Assembly (NCBI RefSeq): GCF_017311415.1
Contig: NZ_JAEKIS010000011.1
Coordinates: 107,576 to 171,575, forward strand
Length of the DNA stretch: 64,000 bases
Source: Salipiger abyssi
GTDB taxonomy: Bacteria; Pseudomonadota; Alphaproteobacteria; Rhodobacterales; Rhodobacteraceae
Reading direction: 5' to 3'
Shown here: positions 57,489-64,000 of the stretch, piece by piece
Position numbering within the stretch: position 1 is the first letter of the stretch
Layout: each line of letters starts with the position of its first letter
Program-made: the position numbers and the translations under genes
The notes under the pieces: model-generated
Told to the model about the DNA's origin: nothing
Databases searched by the model: none
Seen by the model: only the letters and a program-made list of their open reading frames with translations

Positions 57489-57509
57489 GCCCCGGATCAG
57501 ATCCGGGGC
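57489..57509. repeat. GC-rich palindrome, second copy
   Basis: Arms GCCCCGGAT/ATCCGGGGC with a CAG loop. Near-identical to 37426-37446 (one base differs), 20 kb apart and both in convergent gaps. It lies 14 bp from the Lrp stop. Confidence 0.7.
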
Positions 57510-57522
57510 GCGGGCGCCACGA

Positions 57523-57975
57523 TCAGGCGCGCTCGTCCTTGGGCGAGCCCATCACCACATAGGAGGTGATGGCGTTGAGCTGCGGCAGCGTGCCCAGCAC
57601 CTCGTTGTGAAAATGCTTGTAGGCGGCGATATCGGCCACCTCGACGCGCAGCAGATATTCCACATTGCCGGTGATATTGTGGCACTCGCGCACCTCAGGC
57701 GCCCGCGCGATCGCCCGCTCAAACGCCTCCTGCGCGCCCTTGGTGTGCAGGTTCAGCCCCACAAGCACATAGGCGATGAAGCCCACCCCGGTCTTTTCCG
57801 GGCTCAGCACCGCGCGATAGCCGGCGATCACCCCGGATTTCTCCAGCGCCGCCACCCGGCGCAGGCAAGCGGAGGGCGACAGCCCCACCCGCTCCGCCAG
57901 CGCAAGGTTGCTGATCCGCCCGTCACCGGCCAGAACACGCAACATCCTGCGGTCAATATCATCCAGGTCGCTCAT
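57523..57975 (-). CDS. Lrp/AsnC-family transcriptional regulator
   Basis: 150 residues. N-terminal winged HTH (LDDIDRRMLRVLAGDGRISNLALAERVGLSPSACLRRVAALEKSG) and C-terminal RAM domain for amino-acid sensing (ECHNITGNVEYLLRVEVADIAAYKHFH). Divergent from a LysE-type exporter, the arrangement of LrpC/LysG-style control, so it likely senses an amino acid and controls the exporter. The 72-bp gap holds facing ATTGC (57978) and GCAAT (58010) motifs. Confidence 0.92.
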   Translation of the reverse strand: MSDLDDIDRRMLRVLAGDGRISNLALAERVGLSPSACLRRVAALEKSGVIAGYRAVLSPEKTGVGFIAYVLVGLNLHTKGAQEAFERAIARAPEVRECHNITGNVEYLLRVEVADIAAYKHFHNEVLGTLPQLNAITSYVVMGSPKDERA

Positions 57976-58047
57976 TAATTGCAAGCTTATCGACAACGGA
58001 CGCCAGTTCGCAATCATTCTCCGCCAATTTCGGGCAATCCTTGCGTC

Positions 58048-58656
58048 ATGACACCCGATCTGCTTCTCGCCCTTTCCGCCTTTGCGCTCGTCACCGTGAT
58101 CACGCCGGGGCCGAACAATCTGATGCTGCTCGCCTCGGGCGCCAATTTCGGCTTTCGCCGGACGATTCCGCATATGCTGGGGATCGGGCTGGGCTTTCCC
58201 GCCATGGTGCTGCTGATGGGACTGGGCGTCGGTCAGATCTTCGAGATCTGGCCACAGGCGCATATTGTGCTGCTGGTGATTTCGGTGCTCTACATGCTCT
58301 GGCTCGCCTGGAAGATCGCCCATGCCGCACCGCCGCCCGAAGCGGGAAGCGAGCCTGCGGGAAGACCGCTGAATTTCCTTCAGGCGGCGGCGTTCCAGTG
58401 GGTGAACCCCAAGGCCTGGTCGATGGCGCTGGGGGCGATCACGCTCTACGCCGCCGGGCGCGAGCCGGGGGCTGTGCTCTGGGTCGCGGGCGCTTATGTG
58501 GCCATGTCGGCGATCTCGACCACGTCATGGACGGTGCTCGGGCGCGAAATGCGGCGGCTGCTGAACCGTCCCGCGCGGCTGCGGGCCTTCAACTGGACGA
58601 TGGCGGCGCTGCTCGTCGCTTCGCTGCTGCCGGTGCTTTTGCAGGGGCAGCCATAG
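58048..58656 (+). CDS. LysE-family amino-acid exporter
   Basis: 202 residues with six hydrophobic segments. VTVITPGPNNLMLLASGANFGFRRTIPHMLGIGLGF is the LysE/RhtB signature; QWVNPKAWSMALGAITLYA is the conserved middle block. It exports an amino acid or related molecule across the inner membrane. The ATG at 58048 fits the family start. Likely controlled by the divergent Lrp-type gene. Confidence 0.92.
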   Translation: MTPDLLLALSAFALVTVITPGPNNLMLLASGANFGFRRTIPHMLGIGLGFPAMVLLMGLGVGQIFEIWPQAHIVLLVISVLYMLWLAWKIAHAAPPPEAGSEPAGRPLNFLQAAAFQWVNPKAWSMALGAITLYAAGREPGAVLWVAGAYVAMSAISTTSWTVLGREMRRLLNRPARLRAFNWTMAALLVASLLPVLLQGQP

Positions 58657-58687
58657 GCGGGCGCTCTTGAGTGGCGAGTAGATAGCC

Positions 58688-58707
58688 GGTGGGCGGAATC
58701 GCCCACC
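58688..58707. terminator. Bidirectional hairpin between the LysE and AraC genes
   Basis: GGTGGGCG-GAAT-CGCCCACC, perfect 8-bp stem, between two convergent genes. Same family as the palindrome at 37467. No T run follows on either strand. Confidence 0.55.
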
Positions 58708-58720
58708 CTGCACCGCGCGC

Positions 58721-59566
58721 TTACTCTGCGGGCGCGAGCGGCGCGCAAATCTCGGTGATCAGCTCGGACGGCACCACCTCGGCCGGGGAATTCAGATATC
58801 GTTCGAACGGCGGTGCATCGGCGACCTCCTGCCCCGATTGCGGCAGCCACTCGCCGTAGAGGTAATCATAGGCGCTATGCAGCTCGGAATACGGGCCCCT
58901 GAAAGTGAGGACCGCATGCCGTCCGCCCGGCAGCCGCAGCTCTTTCAGATCCTCCGGCATGGCAAAGGCGTCGCCCACGGCGATGCCGGCGGCGCTTCGC
59001 AGCTCGGCCTCCGCGACGGCGCCGGGATCGTCGTAATAGACGCCCACCATGCCCTGCGCCTGCGGCCACAGCCCCCGCGCGGAAAACACCGCCGAGACCT
59101 GATCGAAGCAGGCGCCAATGGTGATATAGGCGCCGCGATGGTCCAGCGCGGCAAGGCGCAGGGGCGACAATGTACGGATGTCTACGGGATGCATGTCATG
59201 TCCTCCTTCTCTAAGCAAAAGCTGCACAGCCCCGGGATCGCCGGCCTTGCGATAGGCGGCGGGGGTCATGCCATAGATCTCGCGAAAACTGCGGGAGAAG
59301 CTTTGGACATTTCCATAGCCGGCCTGTCCGGCGATACGCTCGACCGGCCAATCGGTGGCGGTGAGCCAGCAGGCCGCGCGATAGGCGCGCACCCGGCGCA
59401 CCGCCTGCGCCAGCGTTTCGCCGGTCATGCCGCGAAACACCCGATGCCAGTGGAACCGCGACATCGCCGCAACCTCGGCCAGCGCGTCGAGCGACAGGTC
59501 GCCATCCGGATGGTCGTGAATGTATTGCAGCACCCGCCGGATGCGATCCTCATAGCCCTGACGCAT
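58721..59566 (-). CDS. AraC-family regulator with GyrI-like effector domain
   Basis: 281 residues. The first ~100 residues hold two HTH motifs (LSLDALAEVAAMSRFHWHRVFRGMTGETLAQ and IAGQAGYGNVQSFSRSFREIYGMTPAAYR). The C-terminal ~155 are GyrI/Rob-like (LRLAALDHRGAYITIGACFDQV ... ELRLPGGRHAVLTFRGPYSELHSAYDYLYG), a domain that binds small hydrophobic molecules. Rob/SoxS-type roles in drug or stress response are likely. No target gene is adjacent. Confidence 0.92.
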   Translation of the reverse strand: MRQGYEDRIRRVLQYIHDHPDGDLSLDALAEVAAMSRFHWHRVFRGMTGETLAQAVRRVRAYRAACWLTATDWPVERIAGQAGYGNVQSFSRSFREIYGMTPAAYRKAGDPGAVQLLLREGGHDMHPVDIRTLSPLRLAALDHRGAYITIGACFDQVSAVFSARGLWPQAQGMVGVYYDDPGAVAEAELRSAAGIAVGDAFAMPEDLKELRLPGGRHAVLTFRGPYSELHSAYDYLYGEWLPQSGQEVADAPPFERYLNSPAEVVPSELITEICAPLAPAE

Positions 59567-59689
59567 CGCCCTCGTTCCTATTCCGTCTTCGCACACAGCC
59601 TGCCCCGACGCGACGGGACAAATCTTGCTTTGTTGCATCCCCCCGTTCCAGACGCCATATAGGCCCCGCGTAACAGGGGTATCCGGAGC

Positions 59690-60652
59690 ATGACGCACTA
59701 TCTCGACTTCGAAAAACCGCTTGCCGAAATCGAAGGCAAGGCCGAAGAGCTGCGCAATATGGCGCGGGCGAACGAAGAGATGCATGTGGAGGACGAGGCC
59801 GCAGCGCTCGACCGCAAGGCGCAGGATCTGCTCAAGGATCTCTACAAAAAGCTGACGCCCTGGCGCAAATGCCAGGTGGCGCGGCACCCCGACCGCCCGC
59901 ATTGCAAAGACTATATCGAGGCGCTCTTTACCGAATACACGCCGCTCGCCGGTGATCGCGGCTTTGCCGACGATCACGCGGTGATGGGCGGGCTCGCGCG
60001 GTTCAACGACCGCCCGGTGATGGTGATCGGCCACGAAAAGGGCAACGACACCCAAAGTCGCATCGAACGCAATTTCGGCATGGCGCGCCCCGAGGGCTAC
60101 CGCAAGGCGATCCGCCTGATGGACATGGCCGACCGCTTCGGCCTGCCGGTGATCACCCTGGTCGACACCCCCGGCGCCTATCCCGGCAAGGGTGCCGAAG
60201 AGCGCGGCCAGTCCGAGGCCATCGCGCGCTCGACCGAGAAATGCCTCCAGATCGGCGTGCCGCTGGTCTCGGTCATCATCGGCGAGGGCGGCTCCGGCGG
60301 CGCCGTGGCCTTTGCCACCGCCAACCGCGTGGCGATGCTGGAACATTCGGTCTATTCGGTGATCTCGCCCGAGGGATGCGCCTCGATCCTCTGGAAAGAC
60401 GCGGAGAAGATGCGCGAGGCCGCCGAGGCGCTGCGCCTGACCGCGCAGGATCTGCTCAAGCTCGGTATCGCTGACCGCGTCATCGCCGAACCGCTGGGCG
60501 GCGCGCATCGCGACCCCGAGGCCTCCATCGCGGCGGTCGGCCAGACCATCGCGGCAATGCTGGCCGAGATGGACGACATGAAGCCCAAGGCGCTGGTCAA
60601 GGCGCGGCGCGAAAAATTCCTCAACATGGGCGCACGCGGCCTCGCCGCCTGA
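59690..60652 (+). CDS. accA: Acetyl-CoA carboxylase carboxyltransferase subunit alpha
   Basis: 320 residues, family length. [69 protein letters not shown] and [43 protein letters not shown] are AccA signatures. It transfers the carboxyl group from biotin to acetyl-CoA, the first step of fatty-acid synthesis. CCGGAG lies 2-7 nt ahead of the ATG. Convergent with the GntR gene, with only 7 nt between. Confidence 0.97.
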   Translation: MTHYLDFEKPLAEIEGKAEELRNMARANEEMHVEDEAAALDRKAQDLLKDLYKKLTPWRKCQVARHPDRPHCKDYIEALFTEYTPLAGDRGFADDHAVMGGLARFNDRPVMVIGHEKGNDTQSRIERNFGMARPEGYRKAIRLMDMADRFGLPVITLVDTPGAYPGKGAEERGQSEAIARSTEKCLQIGVPLVSVIIGEGGSGGAVAFATANRVAMLEHSVYSVISPEGCASILWKDAEKMREAAEALRLTAQDLLKLGIADRVIAEPLGGAHRDPEASIAAVGQTIAAMLAEMDDMKPKALVKARREKFLNMGARGLAA

Positions 60653-60659
60653 CGGGCGT

Positions 60660-61313
60660 TCAGCTCGTCAGCATCTTCAGCCCCTGCGTCACATCCGAGC
60701 GCACCGCGAGCCGCAGCCCCGGCTCGTCGCCGGCCTTCAGCGCGGCAATCATCAGCCGGTGATATTGCGGCGCCTCGGAGCGCCGCAGCCGCCCGTAGAG
60801 CGCCCGCATGGTCGGCCCGAGCTGGAGCCAGACCGTCTCGGCCATGGCCAGCATCGCCGGCGCCTGGGCGCGCAGATAGAGCGTGCGGTGAAATTCCAGA
60901 TTGGAGCGGATATAGCCCACCGCATCGCGGTTGCGCACGACATCGGCGATCACCCCGTTTATGGTCTGCAAACGGTCGATCAGCGCCATATGCGCGCGCG
61001 GCAGCGCCCGCGAGGCCAGCTCGACCTCGATCAGCGCGCGCAGCGCAGCCAGCTCCTCGATACGCTCGTTCGACAGCTCCGGCGTCGAGACCCGACCCGA
61101 GGAGGACATGCTCAGCGCGCCCTCGGCGACCAGCCGGCGCACCGCCTCGCGCGCGGGCGTCATCGAGACCGCGAATTCCTTGCCGATGCCGCGCAGGGTC
61201 AGCGATTCGCCCGGGGCGATCTGGCCGAGCATGATGCGCGTGCGCAGCCCGCGATAAACACGGTCATGGGCGGAGGTGACGATTTCAGTGGCGCGGGGGG
61301 GCGTGACATTCAT
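60660..61313 (-). CDS. GntR-family regulator, FCD type
   Basis: 217 residues. Winged HTH ~15-75 (DRVYRGLRTRIMLGQIAPGESLTLRGIGKEFAVSMTPAREAVRRLVAEGAL). All-helical FCD effector domain from ~85 (LAALRALIEVELASRAL ... NLEFHRTLYLRAQ), which binds carboxylates in relatives. A palindrome at 61324-61333 just upstream is a likely autoregulatory site. The regulated pathway is not evident. Confidence 0.92.
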   Translation of the reverse strand: MNVTPPRATEIVTSAHDRVYRGLRTRIMLGQIAPGESLTLRGIGKEFAVSMTPAREAVRRLVAEGALSMSSSGRVSTPELSNERIEELAALRALIEVELASRALPRAHMALIDRLQTINGVIADVVRNRDAVGYIRSNLEFHRTLYLRAQAPAMLAMAETVWLQLGPTMRALYGRLRRSEAPQYHRLMIAALKAGDEPGLRLAVRSDVTQGLKMLTS

Positions 61314-61323
61314 GATGTGCCAA

Positions 61324-61333
61324 TGTGATCACA
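61324..61333. promoter_or_regulatory. Candidate operator of the GntR gene
   Basis: TGTGATCACA, a perfect 10-bp palindrome 11 bp before the ATG. GntR regulators of the FCD class bind short palindromes of this kind near their own start. Overlaps the leader, so it would block transcription or elongation. Confidence 0.5.
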
Positions 61334-61346
61334 AATGCACCGAAGG

Positions 61347-62039
61347 TCAATCTCCGAAACGGTAGCGATGCAGCCCGCCGCCCTCGTCGCGCAGCCAGCG
61401 CCGGGCGCCCCGCCAGTCGCCATAAAGCCGCTCCACCGTGTCCCAGAAGGCGCGGGAGTGGTTCATCTCGGCCAGATGCGCCACCTCGTGAGCGGCAACG
61501 TAATCGAGCACCTCGGGCGGCGCGAGGATCAGCCGCCAGGAATACATCAGCGCGCCGTCGGCAGTGCAGGAGCCCCAGCGCGAGCGCGTGTCGCGCAGGG
61601 TGAGCCGGGTGTAGGGCCGCCCCAGCGCGGCGGCATGACGGTCCGACGCCTCTGCCAGCCGCTCGCGGGCCAGCGTGCGCAGCCAGCCCTGAAGCCGCGC
61701 CGCCATACGCTCCTCCGGGCCGGGCACCGCGACCGCATCCGGCGACAGCGCCACGCTGCGCCCGGTCCCTGCCCGCAGCACGCGCGGCACGCCCTCGACG
61801 GGCAGCACCGCGCCGACGGCGATTCGCACATCCTCGCCGCGCGCCTCCATATGGCCGCGCAGCCAGGCCTCCTTGTCGCGCAGGAACCCCAGCGCCTCGC
61901 GCTCGGGCACCCGGCGCGGCAGCGTCAGCGTTACCCGCCCGTCGATCTGGCTCAGCCGCAGCGACAGCCGCCGCGCCTGCGCGGAACGGCGCAGCGTGAC
62001 CGCAATCGGCGGGTTGCCAGGAAGTGTGATCTGCCCCAT
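61347..62039 (-). CDS. YgjP-like (SprT/M48-related) metallopeptidase
   Basis: 230 residues. DUF45/YgjP family: YVAAHEVAHLAEMNHSRAFW contains HExxH (HEVAH) plus a downstream His; SRWGSCTADGALMYSWRLILAPPEVLDYV is the family signature. Zinc-dependent peptidase, probably cytoplasmic, unknown substrate. The ATG fits the family start MGQITLPGNPPIAVTLRRS. Runs just ahead of the GntR gene. Confidence 0.92.
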   Translation of the reverse strand: MGQITLPGNPPIAVTLRRSAQARRLSLRLSQIDGRVTLTLPRRVPEREALGFLRDKEAWLRGHMEARGEDVRIAVGAVLPVEGVPRVLRAGTGRSVALSPDAVAVPGPEERMAARLQGWLRTLARERLAEASDRHAAALGRPYTRLTLRDTRSRWGSCTADGALMYSWRLILAPPEVLDYVAAHEVAHLAEMNHSRAFWDTVERLYGDWRGARRWLRDEGGGLHRYRFGD

Positions 62040-62146
62040 ATGCTCTGCCTCAACAGCAACATGGCCAAAGCCTTTGACACCGCTTCCCTGATATGGCAGA
62101 GGGCGCGGATTGTCGACATGACCGGACAAGCGGAAGGGGACCACCC

Positions 62147-62467
62147 ATGCCCAAAGAAGAATGGGGTACAAAACGCGTCTGCCCGACGACGGGCAAGCGG
62201 TTTTACGACCTGAACAAGGACCCGATCGTCAGCCCTTACACGGGTGAGGTCCTGCAACTGGACACCGGCAAGCGCGCGATGCTCGTCGCGGATGCCGCCG
62301 ACGGTGCCAAGCGCAGCGCCGCCAAGGACGACTCGGACGAGTCCGATCTGCTCGAAGACGATGTCGAGGTCGATCTCGACGATGACGATGTGCTCGAGGA
62401 CGAGGACGACGACAACGTTTCGCTCGACGACATCGCCGATGTCGCCAGCGAGGACGACGACGGCTAA
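62147..62467 (+). CDS. FYDLN-acid domain protein (TIGR02300 family)
   Basis: 106 residues. EEWGTKRVCPTTGKRFYDLNKDPIVSPYTGEVL is the FYDLN-acid signature with a single Cys. The C-terminal half is strongly acidic (LEDDVEVDLDDDDVLEDEDD), which could act as nucleic-acid mimic or binding partner. Function unknown; widespread in alphaproteobacteria. GGAAGGGGA lies 7-15 nt before the ATG. tRNA-Ala lies 98 bp downstream. Confidence 0.9.
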   Translation: MPKEEWGTKRVCPTTGKRFYDLNKDPIVSPYTGEVLQLDTGKRAMLVADAADGAKRSAAKDDSDESDLLEDDVEVDLDDDDVLEDEDDDNVSLDDIADVASEDDDG

Positions 62468-62564
62468 GGCCGACGGATTTCTGCCGTGGGCGGTGATTTT
62501 TTCACTTGAACCCGCCCGCGGCATTGCGTAGATCGACGCGCACGACGCCGGAGACGGCATCATC

Positions 62565-62640
<76 letters not shown>

Positions 62641-62809
62641 AAATCCCCCTGAAAAGCACCAGATAGTTCTGCCTTTCTTGTCAGAGGGCTTGCCTCTGCC
62701 GTGCGGACGGGTGCTGTTTTCCCTACGAAAATCCATGCTGCCTTGATCGCCGCTCCTGGCGTGTCGATCGCTTCGCAGCGCTTTCCCCTGTCAAATCCAA
62801 GGATGGCCC

Positions 62810-63349
62810 ATGAGCGACCATTTCTTCGTCGTGACGGGCGGCCCCGGTGCGGGCAAGACCAGCCTGATCACCGAGCTCTCCCGCCGCGGTTTCCATACAA
62901 TCCCCGAATCCGGCCGCGCGATCATCCGCGAAGAGATGGTAAGCGGCGGAGATGCCCTCCCTTGGGCTGATCGCATGGCCTACGCCGAAAGGATGCTGGA
63001 GCGCGACCTGCGCGCCTATGAGGACGCTCGGGCACTCTCAGGCCCCGTGATCTTCGACCGGGGCACTCCCGACATTCTGGGCTACCTGACCCTCTGCGGC
63101 CTCCCCGTGCCGCCCCACATCGCTGCAGCAGCCAAGGAAACGCGCTACAACGCCCGCATCTTCCTAGCGCCGTTCTGGGACGATATCTTCACGCAGGACG
63201 CCGAGCGCAAGCAGACCCGCGCCGAGGCCGAAGCGACAGGTGCCGTCATGCGCGACACCTACACCGCGCTCGGTTACGAGATCACGGAGCTGCCGCGCAC
63301 CGACATCGTAACACGCGCCGACTTTGTTTGTGCGCAGCGGGTCAACTGA
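62810..63349 (+). CDS. AAA-family P-loop ATPase (AAA_28/NadR-like)
   Basis: 179 residues. Walker A VVTGGPGAGKTSLI (~7-20), FDRGTPDILGYLTLCG and IFLAPFWDDIFTQDAERKQTRAEAEATG (Walker B and lid-like) resemble ribosylnicotinamide-kinase/Ttd14-type small ATPases. It likely phosphorylates or binds a nucleotide; the substrate is unknown. AAGGATGG precedes the ATG. Lies between tRNA-Ala and the IS3 element, in a zone prone to rearrangement. Confidence 0.82.
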   Translation: MSDHFFVVTGGPGAGKTSLITELSRRGFHTIPESGRAIIREEMVSGGDALPWADRMAYAERMLERDLRAYEDARALSGPVIFDRGTPDILGYLTLCGLPVPPHIAAAAKETRYNARIFLAPFWDDIFTQDAERKQTRAEAEATGAVMRDTYTALGYEITELPRTDIVTRADFVCAQRVN

Positions 63350-63799
63350 CCGTAATCGCGAGATGCCCTGGCAAAACTGCTGAACCGGACAAACCGCATG
63401 GTCCCTCCCGCCTCCCGCTGCCTGACACTCACGGCCCAAACCTGCCGTTCGCCTGGGCCACCAACGCCGCGGCGCGACTTCCCCAAACCGGCCATCAGTG
63501 ACACCGCGCAGCATAGTCCAAGGCCCCAAGGTCCGCGGTGCGGACAGAGCTGTCGTTGCCCCTTCAGCCTGAACAGGACTAGAATGGAGTCGTGCAGCCG
63601 ACGGTGAAGATTGACTAACGTCGCATTGGTGTAGGCGCACCTGTGCAATTGGCTCGACGTTCGACTTAACGCAAACTACCAAAAGCGAAACTACCGGCTT
63701 GCAGGCAGCGAGGATCAGCGTTGGGGACCTACTCAGACTTCCGCATCGGAAATTTCCATCTTGAGTCCAGTGGGAACTTTACGACTACGAGGCACCATT
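63350..63799. other. Gene-free stretch between the AAA gene and the IS element
   Basis: 450 bp without a convincing gene. Short open frames have no motif or ribosome site. Composition drifts to lower G+C at the right side, as expected near a mobile-element insertion. Possibly decayed accessory DNA. Confidence 0.55.
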
Positions 63800-64000
63800 T
63801 GGCCTGCTGCCGGTTTCGTGGACGGCAGTTTAAGCTTTCATAGCTCTCTCCTCGAACGTGATAAGGCTTAGATACCCGATAGTCGAGTGCCGACGCTTTG
63901 GATTGTAGAACCGTTCGATGTAATCGAAGACATCTGCGCGCGCCTGCTTCCTGGTGCGGTAAGTTTTCCGCCTAACCCGTTCGGTTTTTAGCGAAGAGAA
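63800..64000 (-). mobile_element. 3' end of an IS3-family insertion sequence (runs past the window)
   Basis: The 3' part of an orfB transposase gene lies here, and the terminal repeat probably starts near 63800 with TGGCCTGCTGCCGGTTTCGT, resembling IS51-group ends. The element extends right, beyond base 64000, so its length and left end are unknown. The target duplication cannot be checked. Confidence 0.75.
63830..64000 (-). CDS. IS3-family transposase OrfB, C-terminal fragment (truncated by window edge)
   Basis: 56 residues visible, open to the window edge. The sequence reads ...ARADVFDYIERFYNPKRRHS then TIGYLSLITFEERAMKA and stop, the C-terminal end of the DDE integrase core (rve domain) of IS3 transposases. 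The catalytic Asp and Glu lie outside the window, so intactness is unknown. Confidence 0.9.
   Translation of the reverse strand, partial: FSSLKTERVRRKTYRTRKQARADVFDYIERFYNPKRRHSTIGYLSLITFEERAMKA

Noticed and set aside
63164..63682. Minus-strand frame over the end of the AAA gene
   Set aside because: Low-complexity shadow without domain or start signal; the AAA gene on the plus strand has a good start and motifs.

Overview
The window reads as one 64-kb stretch of chromosome from a high-G+C alphaproteobacterium, most likely a marine Rhodobacteraceae/Roseobacter-group species. The evidence is the protein types and their order (lepB-rnc-era; ybgC-tolQRA-tolB-pal-cpoB-tilS-ftsH), malyl-CoA lyase, an ACR3 arsenite pump, the FYDLN-acid protein, and intergenic repeats of the kind seen in that family. 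Genus cannot be fixed from sequence alone. About 63 protein genes, one tRNA-Ala(GGC) and the end of an IS3-family element are present. No rRNA, CRISPR array, prophage or plasmid module is visible.

Layout. 1-9 kb: the 3' part of a CPA1-type antiporter; a translationally coupled minus-strand operon (MoCF-domain protein, GNAT, AhpD-like protein, OmpA-like protein); sfsA; a small MscS channel; map; a Tat-exported metallo-beta-lactamase-fold enzyme; rsmD. 9-18 kb: a ferredoxin-reductase-like flavoprotein, a peroxiredoxin, mlaC-mlaA, a two-gene type I secretion exporter (ABC plus HlyD), and a RidA/GDPD/acyltransferase/phhB run. 18-25 kb: glpK and glpD, then lepB-rnc-EamA-era-DUF1491. 25-36 kb: MOSC protein, tam, ftsH, tilS and the complete Tol-Pal set, all on the minus strand. 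36-42 kb: an APC-like permease, then holA-lptE-leuS. 42-46 kb: a lower-G+C islet with a P-loop kinase and a VOC protein, a glycosyltransferase, acr3 and an HNH protein. 46-53 kb: a flavoprotein, a D-amino-acid transaminase, a DUF5671-like membrane protein behind a tandem operator, the dgcN/dgcA D-glutamate pair and malyl-CoA lyase. 53-64 kb: LysM and DUF6636 proteins, a RimB-RimK fusion, ilvD, an Lrp regulator with a divergent LysE exporter, an AraC/GyrI regulator, accA, a GntR regulator, a YgjP-type peptidase, the FYDLN protein, the tRNA, an AAA ATPase and the IS3 end.

How the genes fit together. Envelope maintenance dominates: Tol-Pal, MlaA/MlaC, LptE, LepB, FtsH, MscS and the OmpA-like protein. 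Translation and RNA processing (LeuRS, TilS, RNase III, Era, RsmD, Map) come next. Many neighbours overlap by 4 nt (ATGA/GTGA), a sign of translational coupling. Most of the window is ordinary core genome. The least ordinary points are a sharply bounded low-G+C block that lengthens leuS just after the editing motif HDQRD, a short insertion in methionine aminopeptidase near its metal site, a type I exporter with no substrate or TolC gene next to it, D-amino-acid genes clustered around 47-51 kb, a tandem TGAACG-type operator, and several families of dispersed intergenic palindromes. I saw no clear candidate for an entirely new multi-gene system.
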